DNA of 36,185 nucleotides from the NCBI GenBank assembly GCA_025449805.1, contig JANWIR010000091.1:1-36185 (forward strand). The letters are read 5' to 3'. How positions within the stretch are numbered: the stretch's first letter is position 1; each line of letters starts with the position of its first letter. The notes under the pieces were generated by a model, which searched no databases, had not been told where the DNA came from, and was given only the letters and a program-made list of their open reading frames with translations. Shown here one piece after another: positions 1 through 7,424 of the stretch. The DNA is from Acidimicrobiales bacterium. Lineage in GTDB: Bacteria; Actinomycetota; Acidimicrobiia; Acidimicrobiales; RAAP-2. The translations under genes and the position numbers were made by a program.

Positions 1-531
1 GTCACCGACACCGGAGACGCGGTCATTCACGTCACCGGCGGCAAATGGACGACCTATCGCCAGATGGCCGAAGACGCCGTTGACGCGTTGGCACCCTACG
101 TGGCGTCGCTGCCCAAGGTGCGCACGACGAGCCTGGCGCTGCACGGGGTGTCGTCGTGGCGGCCCACCACGTCGCTCGAGAACCACCTCTACCAACGCTT
201 CGGCGGTGACGCCCCCGCGCTGATGGCCCTCATCGCCAATGACGCGTCCCTCGGCGAGACCGTAATTGACGGGCAACCCTACGTGGGGGCGGAGTTCGTG
301 TACGCCGTGACCCACGAGATGGCCATCTCGCTCACCGACCTCCTCACGCGTCGCACCCGAGCACACCAGCACGACGCCCGCACCACACTGGCCGCGGCGG
401 CCCGTATTGCGGGCCTGGTCGCGCCCGTCGCCCAGTGGAGCGACGATGAGGTTGAACGGCAAGTCGCCAACTATCGATCCCTCGTGCAGCGCGAATTCCA
501 CGCGGCCGGTCTCGCGGTGGACCACGACTAA
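1..531 (+). CDS. glpD: glycerol-3-phosphate dehydrogenase, C-terminal part (partial)
   Basis: The reading frame is open from base 1 and gives about 176 residues, the C-terminal third of an FAD-dependent glycerol-3-phosphate dehydrogenase. The family oxidises glycerol-3-phosphate to dihydroxyacetone phosphate at the inner face of the membrane and passes the electrons to quinone. The segment HVTGGKWTTYRQMAED (bases 28-75) matches the conserved flavin/substrate-contact motif of GlpD. It is followed by the helical C-terminal domain, with the typical VTHEMAISLTDLLTRRTR stretch near bases 307-360. The N-terminal FAD-binding Rossmann part lies outside the window. A 140-base gap holding only a weak hairpin (550-566) separates it from the next gene on the same strand, which also fits glycerol-phosphate or ether-lipid metabolism. 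Identification is confident from the motifs. Confidence 0.9.
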   Translation, partial: VTDTGDAVIHVTGGKWTTYRQMAEDAVDALAPYVASLPKVRTTSLALHGVSSWRPTTSLENHLYQRFGGDAPALMALIANDASLGETVIDGQPYVGAEFVYAVTHEMAISLTDLLTRRTRAHQHDARTTLAAAARIAGLVAPVAQWSDDEVERQVANYRSLVQREFHAAGLAVDHD

Positions 532-671
532 CCGGCGCTGCTCCCGACGCCGACCTCACCGGTCGGACGTAGTTAACGCTCAGTGCGTTGGCGGTAACGC
601 TTTCGTCGCCGAGCGCTCGGGCGCGAACGACGTTCTACCACGGCATCTCGTCACGGTCGCACTGAACGAGA

Positions 672-2117
672 ATGAACCTCGTGACTAAGTCGATGCCGAA
701 TGACTTTCCGAGTGACGTCGTTGCGCCACCGGTCGACGACGAACTCGCGAGCGCGCTGGCCACCCTCGGTCTTTCCTTCAGCGTCGACGCCGCGCAGCGC
801 GCCGAGCACGGGCGCGACTGGTGGCCGCTCTCCATTCCGCTCACCGAGCGTGGTGAGGTTCGCGCGTGGCCGGGAGCGGTCGTGCGCGCGCGCTCGAGTC
901 ACGACGTCGCCGCCACTCTGGCCCTGGCCCGGAAACTACAACGCAGCGTGACCGTACAGGGCGGCCGCTCCAGTGTGGTGGGTGGCGCCACCGCCGCCGA
1001 GGGTGGCCTCGCGCTGGACCTAACCGCAATGCATCGAGTCCTCGCGATTGATGAGGTCGCCGGCACCGTGCGCGTGGAAGCTGGGTGCCGGGGCCCAGAA
1101 CTCGAGGCCGCGTTGTCGTCACGCGGCTTGACGATTGGTCACTTTCCCCAGTCGTTCGATCTCGCTTCCGTCGGTGGCTGGCTCGCGTGTCGTGGCGCGG
1201 GTCAATACTCCAATCGCTACGGAAAAATTGAGGACATCGTTCGGGGACTTCGCGTGATCCTCGCCGACGGGTCCGACGTCGAACTGGGCGCGCATGGACC
1301 TCGCCAAGCGCTCGGCCCCGACCTCGTTCAACTCTTCGTTGGTAGTGAGGGAACGCTGGGCGTCATCACCGAGGCGACGCTGGTCGCGCGTCGCCGGCCC
1401 CCGTACGAGCGGCGCGCGGCCTACGCCTTCGCGAGTTTCACCGAGGGGCTCGAGGCGTGCCGACGGATCCTCCAGCGTGACGCGCACCCCGCGGTCCTGC
1501 GCCTCTACGACGCGATTGAGTCTCGTCGGAGTTTTGACGACGAGCGCTGCGTCGTGATCGTGCTCGACGAGGGCGAATCACTCTTCGTCGACGCCACGAT
1601 GGCGATCGTTGAGGCCGAGTGTCAATCGGCGACGTCCCTCGACGAGGGACTGGTCGCGCGCTGGCTCGAACACCGCAACGACGTGGGCGCCCTCGCACCC
1701 CTCTGGCAAGGTGGTCTCGTCGTCGACACCATCGAGGTCGCCGGGCCCTGGTCGACGCTGGCCGCGCTCAGCGACGCCGTGTTGTCCTCACTGCGCGCCC
1801 TACCGGAGATGCTCGTCGCGTCGGTTCACCAGTCCCACGCCTACCTCGACGGGGCCTGTTTGTACTTCACGTTCGCCGGACGACCCGCGGGCGACGTCGA
1901 GAACTTTTATCGCGGCGCGTGGGACGCGGCGTCGCGAGTCGTCGTGGCGCAGGGCGCGGCCCTTAGCCACCACCACGGCGTGGGGCGAAACCGCGCGCGC
2001 TTTATGCGCGACGCGCTCGGGACGGCCCATCCGATGCTCGTAGCCTTGAAGCAGATGCTCGATCCTCAGAACCTATTGAACCCGGGCGTACTCGGCGTCG
2101 GTGGCGATCCCTGGTGA
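672..2117 (+). CDS. FAD-binding oxidase, alkyl-DHAP synthase-like (AGPS family)
   Basis: A 481-residue flavoprotein with an N-terminal PCMH-type FAD-binding domain and a C-terminal FAD-oxidase domain. The FAD loop GGRSSVVGG is at about residues 97-105. The segment GHFPQSFDLASVGGW near residue 156 and GSEGTLGV near residue 224 match alkyldihydroxyacetonephosphate synthases rather than D-lactate dehydrogenases. The catalytic histidine triplet HHHGVGR starts at residue 433. The family swaps the acyl chain of acyl-DHAP for a fatty alcohol, the first ether-lipid step. Many bacterial homologues are untested, so a different hydroxy-acid substrate is possible. Its position between glpD and a glycerol-kinase-like gene supports a DHAP or glycerol-phosphate substrate. 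The start at 672 has no clear Shine-Dalgarno sequence, and ATG 693 is an alternative. Its last four bases overlap the next gene (GTGA). Confidence 0.8.
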   Translation: MNLVTKSMPNDFPSDVVAPPVDDELASALATLGLSFSVDAAQRAEHGRDWWPLSIPLTERGEVRAWPGAVVRARSSHDVAATLALARKLQRSVTVQGGRSSVVGGATAAEGGLALDLTAMHRVLAIDEVAGTVRVEAGCRGPELEAALSSRGLTIGHFPQSFDLASVGGWLACRGAGQYSNRYGKIEDIVRGLRVILADGSDVELGAHGPRQALGPDLVQLFVGSEGTLGVITEATLVARRRPPYERRAAYAFASFTEGLEACRRILQRDAHPAVLRLYDAIESRRSFDDERCVVIVLDEGESLFVDATMAIVEAECQSATSLDEGLVARWLEHRNDVGALAPLWQGGLVVDTIEVAGPWSTLAALSDAVLSSLRALPEMLVASVHQSHAYLDGACLYFTFAGRPAGDVENFYRGAWDAASRVVVAQGAALSHHHGVGRNRARFMRDALGTAHPMLVALKQMLDPQNLLNPGVLGVGGDPW

Positions 2118-3562
2118 GGGCCCTAACGATCGACGTCGGCACGTCCTCAGTGCGCAGTGCCCTCGTCGGTGACGACGGCCACGTGGGCCACGTGACACAA
2201 CAACCGCTGACCTTGCGCTCGCCCTCGCCGGGCGAGGTCGAACTCGACGCGAACGAAATTGCCTCGGTCGCGCTCGAGTTGGCGCGCGCAACGCTCCGTG
2301 ACGGTGGTCCCGCGGAGCTCGTCGCGATCACCAACCAACGCGCTACCACCATTGTGTTCGATCACCGCACCGGTCAACCCGTGGGTCCAGCCCTTGGTTG
2401 GCAGGACCTACGCACCGTCGTTGACTGCCTGGTGTTGCAAGGTGAGGGGATCCGCCTCGCGCCGAATCAGTCGGCGACCAAAGCGGCGTGGTTGGTGAAA
2501 CAAAGTGGCGCTGCGCTCGAACACCTGCGCATGGCCACCATTGAAACCTGGATCGCGTGGCACCTCAGTCAAGGCGCGGCGTTCGTCACCGATCGCTCCA
2601 ACGCCAGCGTCACCGGCCTCGTGCGTCGAGACCTCGCCTCGTGGGACCTCGAACTCGCCGCACGGCTGGACCTGCCCCCGACCATGTTCGCCTCCTTGGT
2701 CGACACCATGGGACCGTGCGCGCGCGCCAGCGCCCTGAACGGCGCGCCCCCCATCGTGGGACTGGTCGGCGATCAGCCCGCGTCGTTGTTCGGTCAGTCG
2801 CTAGTGAACGCCGGCGCCAAAATCACCTTCGGTACGGGCGCGATGCTCGATATGGTTTCGGGTGCGGTCGCACCCGCAACGATGACGCGCTTTGAGTCGG
2901 GTTGTTTTCCGACCGTGATGCGCAGTCGTGGCGGCGTCGTGACCTGGGGCATTGAAGCGATTGTCTTGAGCGCGGGATCCTGCGTGCAGTGGCTCCGTGA
3001 CGAACTCGGACTTCTCGACGACGTTCATGACAGCAGCGCCCTCGCCGAAAGCGTGGCGAGCGCCGACGGTGTCGCCTTCGTGCCGGCGTTCAATGGACTG
3101 GGAACCCCCCAGTGGGACTTCGGCGCCCGAGGTGCCTTCTTCGGTCTCACCAGGGGTAGCTCAAAGGCCCACTTGGTGCGCGCCGTCCTCGACGGGATCG
3201 CCCAGCGCGGCGTCGACCTCGTCGACGCCGCCGAGACTCACCTACCCACTGCACTCGATGAACTTCGCGTCGACGGGGGAATGTCCACGAACCACTACTT
3301 CGTGCAGCGCCTCGCCGATTTAGTAGGCCGACCCGTCGCGGTCAGCGCCGAACGCGAAGCCACCACGCGCGGAGCCGGGCTCATGGCCCTGGTCGGGGCG
3401 GACGCCCTCGACGGCGACGACGTGGCGTCGCTGTGGCGACCGCGCTACGTCGCCGAACCGACCCTCAGTGACGACGAACGACTGACGCAACGCGCGGAGT
3501 GGCGCCGCGTCGTCGAGCGCGCCGCGGCGACGATCCCTGAACTGAGTGCCATCGCTTTTTAG
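2114..3562 (+). CDS. FGGY-family carbohydrate kinase (glycerol kinase-like, altered pocket)
   Basis: 482 residues, close to the 502 of E. coli GlpK, with the ASKHA fold: phosphate loop DVGTSS (residues 7-12), ITNQR near 72-76, GDQPASLFGQ at 219-228 and the FGGY-type RGAFFGLTRG segment. The GTG start overlaps the preceding stop, so the two genes are translationally coupled. GlpK phosphorylates glycerol. Aligned by eye to E. coli GlpK, glycerol contacts R83, W103 and D245 are kept (R76, W96, D220). E84 is replaced by A77, Y135 by N118 and F270 by M244. Glycerol may therefore not be the natural substrate; another small polyol or keto-triose is possible. glpD and the AGPS-like gene upstream still suggest a role around triose and glycerol phosphates. 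FGGY membership is certain; substrate is not. Confidence 0.85.
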   Translation: MRALTIDVGTSSVRSALVGDDGHVGHVTQQPLTLRSPSPGEVELDANEIASVALELARATLRDGGPAELVAITNQRATTIVFDHRTGQPVGPALGWQDLRTVVDCLVLQGEGIRLAPNQSATKAAWLVKQSGAALEHLRMATIETWIAWHLSQGAAFVTDRSNASVTGLVRRDLASWDLELAARLDLPPTMFASLVDTMGPCARASALNGAPPIVGLVGDQPASLFGQSLVNAGAKITFGTGAMLDMVSGAVAPATMTRFESGCFPTVMRSRGGVVTWGIEAIVLSAGSCVQWLRDELGLLDDVHDSSALAESVASADGVAFVPAFNGLGTPQWDFGARGAFFGLTRGSSKAHLVRAVLDGIAQRGVDLVDAAETHLPTALDELRVDGGMSTNHYFVQRLADLVGRPVAVSAEREATTRGAGLMALVGADALDGDDVASLWRPRYVAEPTLSDDERLTQRAEWRRVVERAAATIPELSAIAF

Positions 3563-4785
3563 GCGTTCCACGGCGCGCGTGCGAAGGCGTCATCGCGCGA
3601 GGTGACCTCGTCCAACAAGACCTTCGAGACCATTAACGCTCGCGGCGCCGACACGGCGAGCAGTCCCGTGACCACGTCGTGGCGCGTGTACAGCGCGAGC
3701 CACTTCATCGACGCGAGATCACCGTGCACCAGCGTGACCTCGTCGTCGGGTCGAGGGTGACCGAGCATCTGAATCTTCTTGCCGTACTGATCGGACCAAA
3801 AGTAGGGCACCAGTACGCGCTCGGGCCCCACACCCTGAGTCCAGAACCGCGCGAGTTGTGCGGCGTGAAAGTTCGCCACCTCCCAGTGTTCGACGCGAAT
3901 CAGCTCCTCGCCCGTGGGTCCCGGCCAGACGAAACGCGCCACGTCACCAAGGGCCGCGACGTCGTTCGCCGCCTGCAGATTGGCGTCCACCACGACACCG
4001 CCGTCAATCCGCAGTCCCGAATCCCGCAACCACCCCAACTCGAGCTCCGACCCAACGCAGGCCACCACGCCCGCCGCGTCGATGTTCTCGCCGTTCTCGA
4101 GCTCAACAACGAGGGCGCCACTGGCACCTCGCACGTCGCGGACCTGCTGGTTCGTTCGCAGGTTGACGCCGAAGTCGTCGGGCAGTCGACGCAGCCACTG
4201 CGCCGCCTGCGGCCCCACGACACCCGCGAGCGGCGCGTTCGCCACCTCCAACACGACGGTCGTGACGTCACGCGTGCGTAAGGCGGTCGCCACTTCGGCG
4301 CCCAGGAAGCCCGCGCCGATGATGACCCAGGGACGCGTCGCGTCGGCCCGCTCGAGATTCGTCAGTAGTTTCGCCAGGTCGTCGCGGGAGCGAATCGTGT
4401 GCACGTCGTCGCGCGCGCTCAACGTGAGCCGTCGAGCGCGTGCCCCCGTCGCGATTGCCACGTGTGTCGCGTCGAGACGCGACCCGTCGTCGAGCGTGAC
4501 AATCTTTCCGGCCACGTCGAGGGCGACGGCGCGACGACCCAGGCGCCACTCCACGCTGTTCGCCACCGTCGAATCGTCGCGCACCAGCGTCGTGCGCGCT
4601 AGGTCCCACTTGCCGACGAGGACCTGTTTGGACAGCGGCGGACGGTCGTACGGCTCGTGGACTTCATCACCCACGATGGTCACGCGACCCTCAAAACCTT
4701 CGTGACGTAGGGCCTCCGCGAGGCGCCAACCGGCGAGTCCGGCGCCCACGATGACGACCGCCGAGTCGCGGTCTACGAGGCTCAC
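3559..4785 (-). CDS. FAD/NAD(P)-dependent oxidoreductase, ferredoxin/rubredoxin reductase type
   Basis: 408 residues when started at GTG 4785, which overlaps the stop of the upstream metallo-hydrolase gene (GTGA). The frame is open further upstream, but the extra 69 residues are arginine-rich shadow coding inside that gene. The protein shows two Rossmann dinucleotide motifs: GAGLAG (residues 14-19) for FAD and GAGFLG (157-162) for NAD(P)H. The PYDRPPLSK segment (45-53) is typical of putidaredoxin or ferredoxin reductases. These enzymes move electrons from NAD(P)H to a small iron-sulfur or rubredoxin partner serving oxygenases or reductive steps. No ferredoxin gene is adjacent, so the partner is unknown. 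It ends 4 bases inside the convergent FGGY kinase gene and is last in the xseA-xseB-hydrolase chain. Confidence 0.85.
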   Translation of the reverse strand: MSLVDRDSAVVIVGAGLAGWRLAEALRHEGFEGRVTIVGDEVHEPYDRPPLSKQVLVGKWDLARTTLVRDDSTVANSVEWRLGRRAVALDVAGKIVTLDDGSRLDATHVAIATGARARRLTLSARDDVHTIRSRDDLAKLLTNLERADATRPWVIIGAGFLGAEVATALRTRDVTTVVLEVANAPLAGVVGPQAAQWLRRLPDDFGVNLRTNQQVRDVRGASGALVVELENGENIDAAGVVACVGSELELGWLRDSGLRIDGGVVVDANLQAANDVAALGDVARFVWPGPTGEELIRVEHWEVANFHAAQLARFWTQGVGPERVLVPYFWSDQYGKKIQMLGHPRPDDEVTLVHGDLASMKWLALYTRHDVVTGLLAVSAPRALMVSKVLLDEVTSRDDAFARAPWNA

Positions 4786-5495
4786 GACGCGAACATTGCG
4801 AGCCACTGATCGCGTGACTGGGGTGCCAGGACAAAATTGCGGCCCCGCACCTCGGTCAGTGGCGCCGAGGACTCGGGTGAATAGAGGTGACCTGGGAGCA
4901 GCACCGTGTCGCCCGGCACGTTCGCCAATCGCCGTGTCAGCGTGTCGTACATCGCGTCGGCGTCGCCGCCCGGCAGATCCGTGCGACCACAACCATCAAT
5001 AAAGAGCGTGTCCCCACTGATGAGTGACCCCTCGACGAGCAGGCACTGACTGCCGGGAGTGTGACCCGGGGTGTGCACCAGTGTCACCGCGACGTCGCCC
5101 ACGCGCAGTACGTCGCCGTCGTCGTGGCCCACGAGGTGCTCGGCACCGACACCCGTGCGTTGCGTAATCCACGTCAGTTCGTCGTGCTGGGCGTGGATCG
5201 GCAGGTCACGCCACGTCAGAAGTTCCGCGACACCCGCGACGTCCGTGCGTCCACCGAGCGACCCCCCGACGTGATCGGGGTGGTAGTGCGTGGCCAGCAC
5301 GCCAATGACGCGTAGTCCGTCGGCTTCTACGAGTTCCGCCAGTTCGACGGGTTGGTAGGCCGGGTCCACCAGAACCGCGACGCCGGCCTCCCGGTCACCG
5401 ACGGCGTAGGCGAAGTTACGCATCCCCACCGCCACCGGGTCACCCAACGCGAAGTCGCGCCCGGCGAGAAATTGACGAAGGTAGAACGCGCTCAT
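4782..5495 (-). CDS. MBL-fold metallo-hydrolase (ETHE1/glyoxalase II-like)
   Basis: A 237-residue metallo-beta-lactamase-fold protein. The metal motif THYHPDH supplies H70, H72, D74 and H75. Further ligands are H144 (HTPGHTPGS), D161 (SGDTLF) and H202 (PGHLY). The segment LFIDGCGRTDL after the bridging aspartate is characteristic of the ETHE1 persulfide dioxygenase and glyoxalase II branch. The reaction would be either oxidation of glutathione/mycothiol persulfide with a mononuclear iron or hydrolysis of a thioester; the sequence does not decide between them. No rhodanese domain is fused. It overlaps xseB upstream (5492-5495) and the ferredoxin-reductase-like gene downstream. That coupling to a flavoprotein reductase makes a redox or sulfur role slightly more likely than simple hydrolysis. 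Confidence 0.82.
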   Translation of the reverse strand: MSAFYLRQFLAGRDFALGDPVAVGMRNFAYAVGDREAGVAVLVDPAYQPVELAELVEADGLRVIGVLATHYHPDHVGGSLGGRTDVAGVAELLTWRDLPIHAQHDELTWITQRTGVGAEHLVGHDDGDVLRVGDVAVTLVHTPGHTPGSQCLLVEGSLISGDTLFIDGCGRTDLPGGDADAMYDTLTRRLANVPGDTVLLPGHLYSPESSAPLTEVRGRNFVLAPQSRDQWLAMFAS

Positions 5496-5701
5496 TCGTC
5501 GTCGGACAGTTTGGCGAGCCGCGGCGCGAGCTCTTCAATTTTGGCCGTCGTCCCCGCGAGACGCTGTTCGAGGTCTTCGATGATCGTCGTCGCGCGTTCA
5601 AGCTTGGCGAAGAGTTCATCGACGCTGACCTCGCCTTCGTCGAACGACGCGATTATCGCGTTGAGCTCGTCGGCCGATTCATTCCACCCACGATTGGTCA
5701 T
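5492..5701 (-). CDS. xseB: exodeoxyribonuclease VII small subunit
   Basis: 69 residues, the usual size for XseB. It has the short helical-hairpin pattern of the family: a segment resembling ELNAIIASFDEGEVSVDEL followed by a second helix with KLERATTIIEDLEQRL, giving the coiled coil that binds XseA. The large subunit lies immediately upstream and overlaps by 4 bases (5698-5701), the standard xseA-xseB order. Exonuclease VII degrades single-stranded DNA from both ends into oligonucleotides and acts in the cytoplasm in mismatch repair and damage tolerance. The acidic tail KLSDDE is unremarkable. Its stop overlaps the start of the downstream metallo-hydrolase, so all four genes probably share one mRNA. 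Confidence 0.92.
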   Translation of the reverse strand: MTNRGWNESADELNAIIASFDEGEVSVDELFAKLERATTIIEDLEQRLAGTTAKIEELAPRLAKLSDDE

Positions 5702-6960
5702 GATGATTCCTTTCCAGTCACGACGCCGGCGACCACTCCATCACTGACGCGAATTACGAGCTTCGTGCCTTCATCCACGTCGTCTCTTGAGCGTACGAGG
5801 GTTCCCGTCGACGTGGTCACAATTGACCATCCCTGGGCCAGGCGACGCTGGGGGTCGTACGCACCTAGGAGTTGACGAGTGGCGGCGAGCCACGTGGCGT
5901 TGACGTCGAGCAGTTGACGCGCTTCGCGTAGTAAGCGCTGACGCTGGGTAGCCAAGTGACGGGTTTCGCCACGGAGGCGGTCGCGCAGGGCGAACACGAC
6001 GGTGCGTCGTCGCTCGCGCACGTACTCACGGGCCTCCTCGAGCAGATCATTCGCGAATCGCGCCAAGGTCTGCGCTGACTGATGCACGTGACGCGTGTGC
6101 CACTGCGCGACCATGGACACAATCTCCTCACCGAGTTTCGTCGGCGTAATCGCGCGCGCGTACGCGACCAAGTCCGCGACGGACTCGTCACCCGTGTGGC
6201 CAATGCCGGTGAACACGGGAGTGGCGCACTGGGCAATCGCCCGCGCCACGCGCTCGTCATCAAAGCACGCGAGATCGCCCTTTGAGCCACCACCACGCAC
6301 CACACAGATCACGTCACGCTCGGCCTCATCGAGGCGTTCGAGCGCGCGAACAATCTGCTCGGGCGCACCGTCACCTTGCACCAAGGTCGTCACGACCGCG
6401 ACGTCAAAGGCGAAGCCCGAACGCGTCAACTGACCAACGAAGTCATTGAATCCTTCGGTACCGGGACTGGCCACGAGACCGACGCGCAGGGGTACCACCG
6501 GAGCCGCGACACGCTTGTTGCGCTCGAGGAGTCCCTCACGATCGAGACGCGCAATAAGTTCCTGACGACGCCGCGCCACGTCGCCGAGGAGACCCTCAAC
6601 GTCAATTTCGGTCACGGTGAAACCAATTTTTCCCTGGGGCGCGTAGACGTCGACGTACCCGAGCAACCCGACCACGGTCCCCGGCGTCAGGGTGACCCCC
6701 TCGCTCGCGAGGCGTCGCTTGAGCGGCCCCCACGCCGTCGCCCAACAGTGCGCGTTGAGCACGGGTCGTCGCGTATCCGACGCGCTACCGGCGTCAACCA
6801 GATCGAGGTAAAGGTGCGTCTTTTCGTAAACTTTGGCGACCTCGCCCCGGACCCACTGCGGACGGCGCCGGCCAAAGGCCACTTCCAGGTGGCCCGTGAC
6901 GAGTTCGTAGAACTCCCCGACGTTGAGCACGACGCGCGCGGCGGACTCCGTTTCGGACAC
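5698..6960 (-). CDS. xseA: exodeoxyribonuclease VII large subunit
   Basis: 420 residues with the family architecture: an N-terminal OB-fold for ssDNA (about residues 10-105, with LVDAGSASDTRRPVLNAHCW), a catalytic domain and a long charged helical region near 280-350 that recruits XseB. The catalytic region shows VVRGGGSKGDLACFDDE and GIGHTGDESVADLVAYARAITPT, which align with the GGGS-x-EDL and GHETDxTxxDFVAD motifs of XseA. The variant spelling of the second motif is slightly unusual. It is the first gene of the minus-strand chain xseA-xseB-hydrolase-reductase. Its 5' region (6961-7033) is shared with the divergent RNase P RNA gene and contains a palindrome, ACAATT-GA-AATTGT (6988-7001). Confidence 0.92.
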   Translation of the reverse strand: MSETESAARVVLNVGEFYELVTGHLEVAFGRRRPQWVRGEVAKVYEKTHLYLDLVDAGSASDTRRPVLNAHCWATAWGPLKRRLASEGVTLTPGTVVGLLGYVDVYAPQGKIGFTVTEIDVEGLLGDVARRRQELIARLDREGLLERNKRVAAPVVPLRVGLVASPGTEGFNDFVGQLTRSGFAFDVAVVTTLVQGDGAPEQIVRALERLDEAERDVICVVRGGGSKGDLACFDDERVARAIAQCATPVFTGIGHTGDESVADLVAYARAITPTKLGEEIVSMVAQWHTRHVHQSAQTLARFANDLLEEAREYVRERRRTVVFALRDRLRGETRHLATQRQRLLREARQLLDVNATWLAATRQLLGAYDPQRRLAQGWSIVTTSTGTLVRSRDDVDEGTKLVIRVSDGVVAGVVTGKESS

Positions 6961-6997
6961 CCCGCGAGGCTACCGCTGACTTGTCACACAATTGAAA

Positions 6998-7027
6998 TTG
7001 TCGCGTGAAAGTGCGCTGTGTCAGACT
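6998..7027 (+). promoter_or_regulatory. candidate promoter of the RNase P RNA gene
   Basis: TTGTCG (6998-7003) and CAGACT (7022-7027) are separated by 18 bases and end 7 bases before 7034, the first base of the closing helix of the RNase P RNA. The -35 matches the TTGnnn pattern; the -10 has the A and final T of TAnnnT but a C at position 1. The -35 overlaps the palindrome at 6988-7001 shared with divergent xseA. The geometry is good and the -10 imperfect, so this is a tentative call. Confidence 0.4.
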
Positions 7028-7033
7028 GGGTTT

Positions 7034-7402
<369 letters not shown>

Positions 7403-7424
7403 GCCTCAACGAAGAGACGAAAGA

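Noticed and set aside
550-566. Hairpin CCGACC-N5-GGTCGG after glpD as terminator
   Set aside because: Only 6 bp without a T tract; read-through into the AGPS-like gene is equally likely.
3914-4705. 263-codon plus-strand open frame opposite the ferredoxin-reductase-like gene
   Set aside because: Serine-, proline- and arginine-rich shadow; the opposite strand encodes two clear Rossmann motifs.
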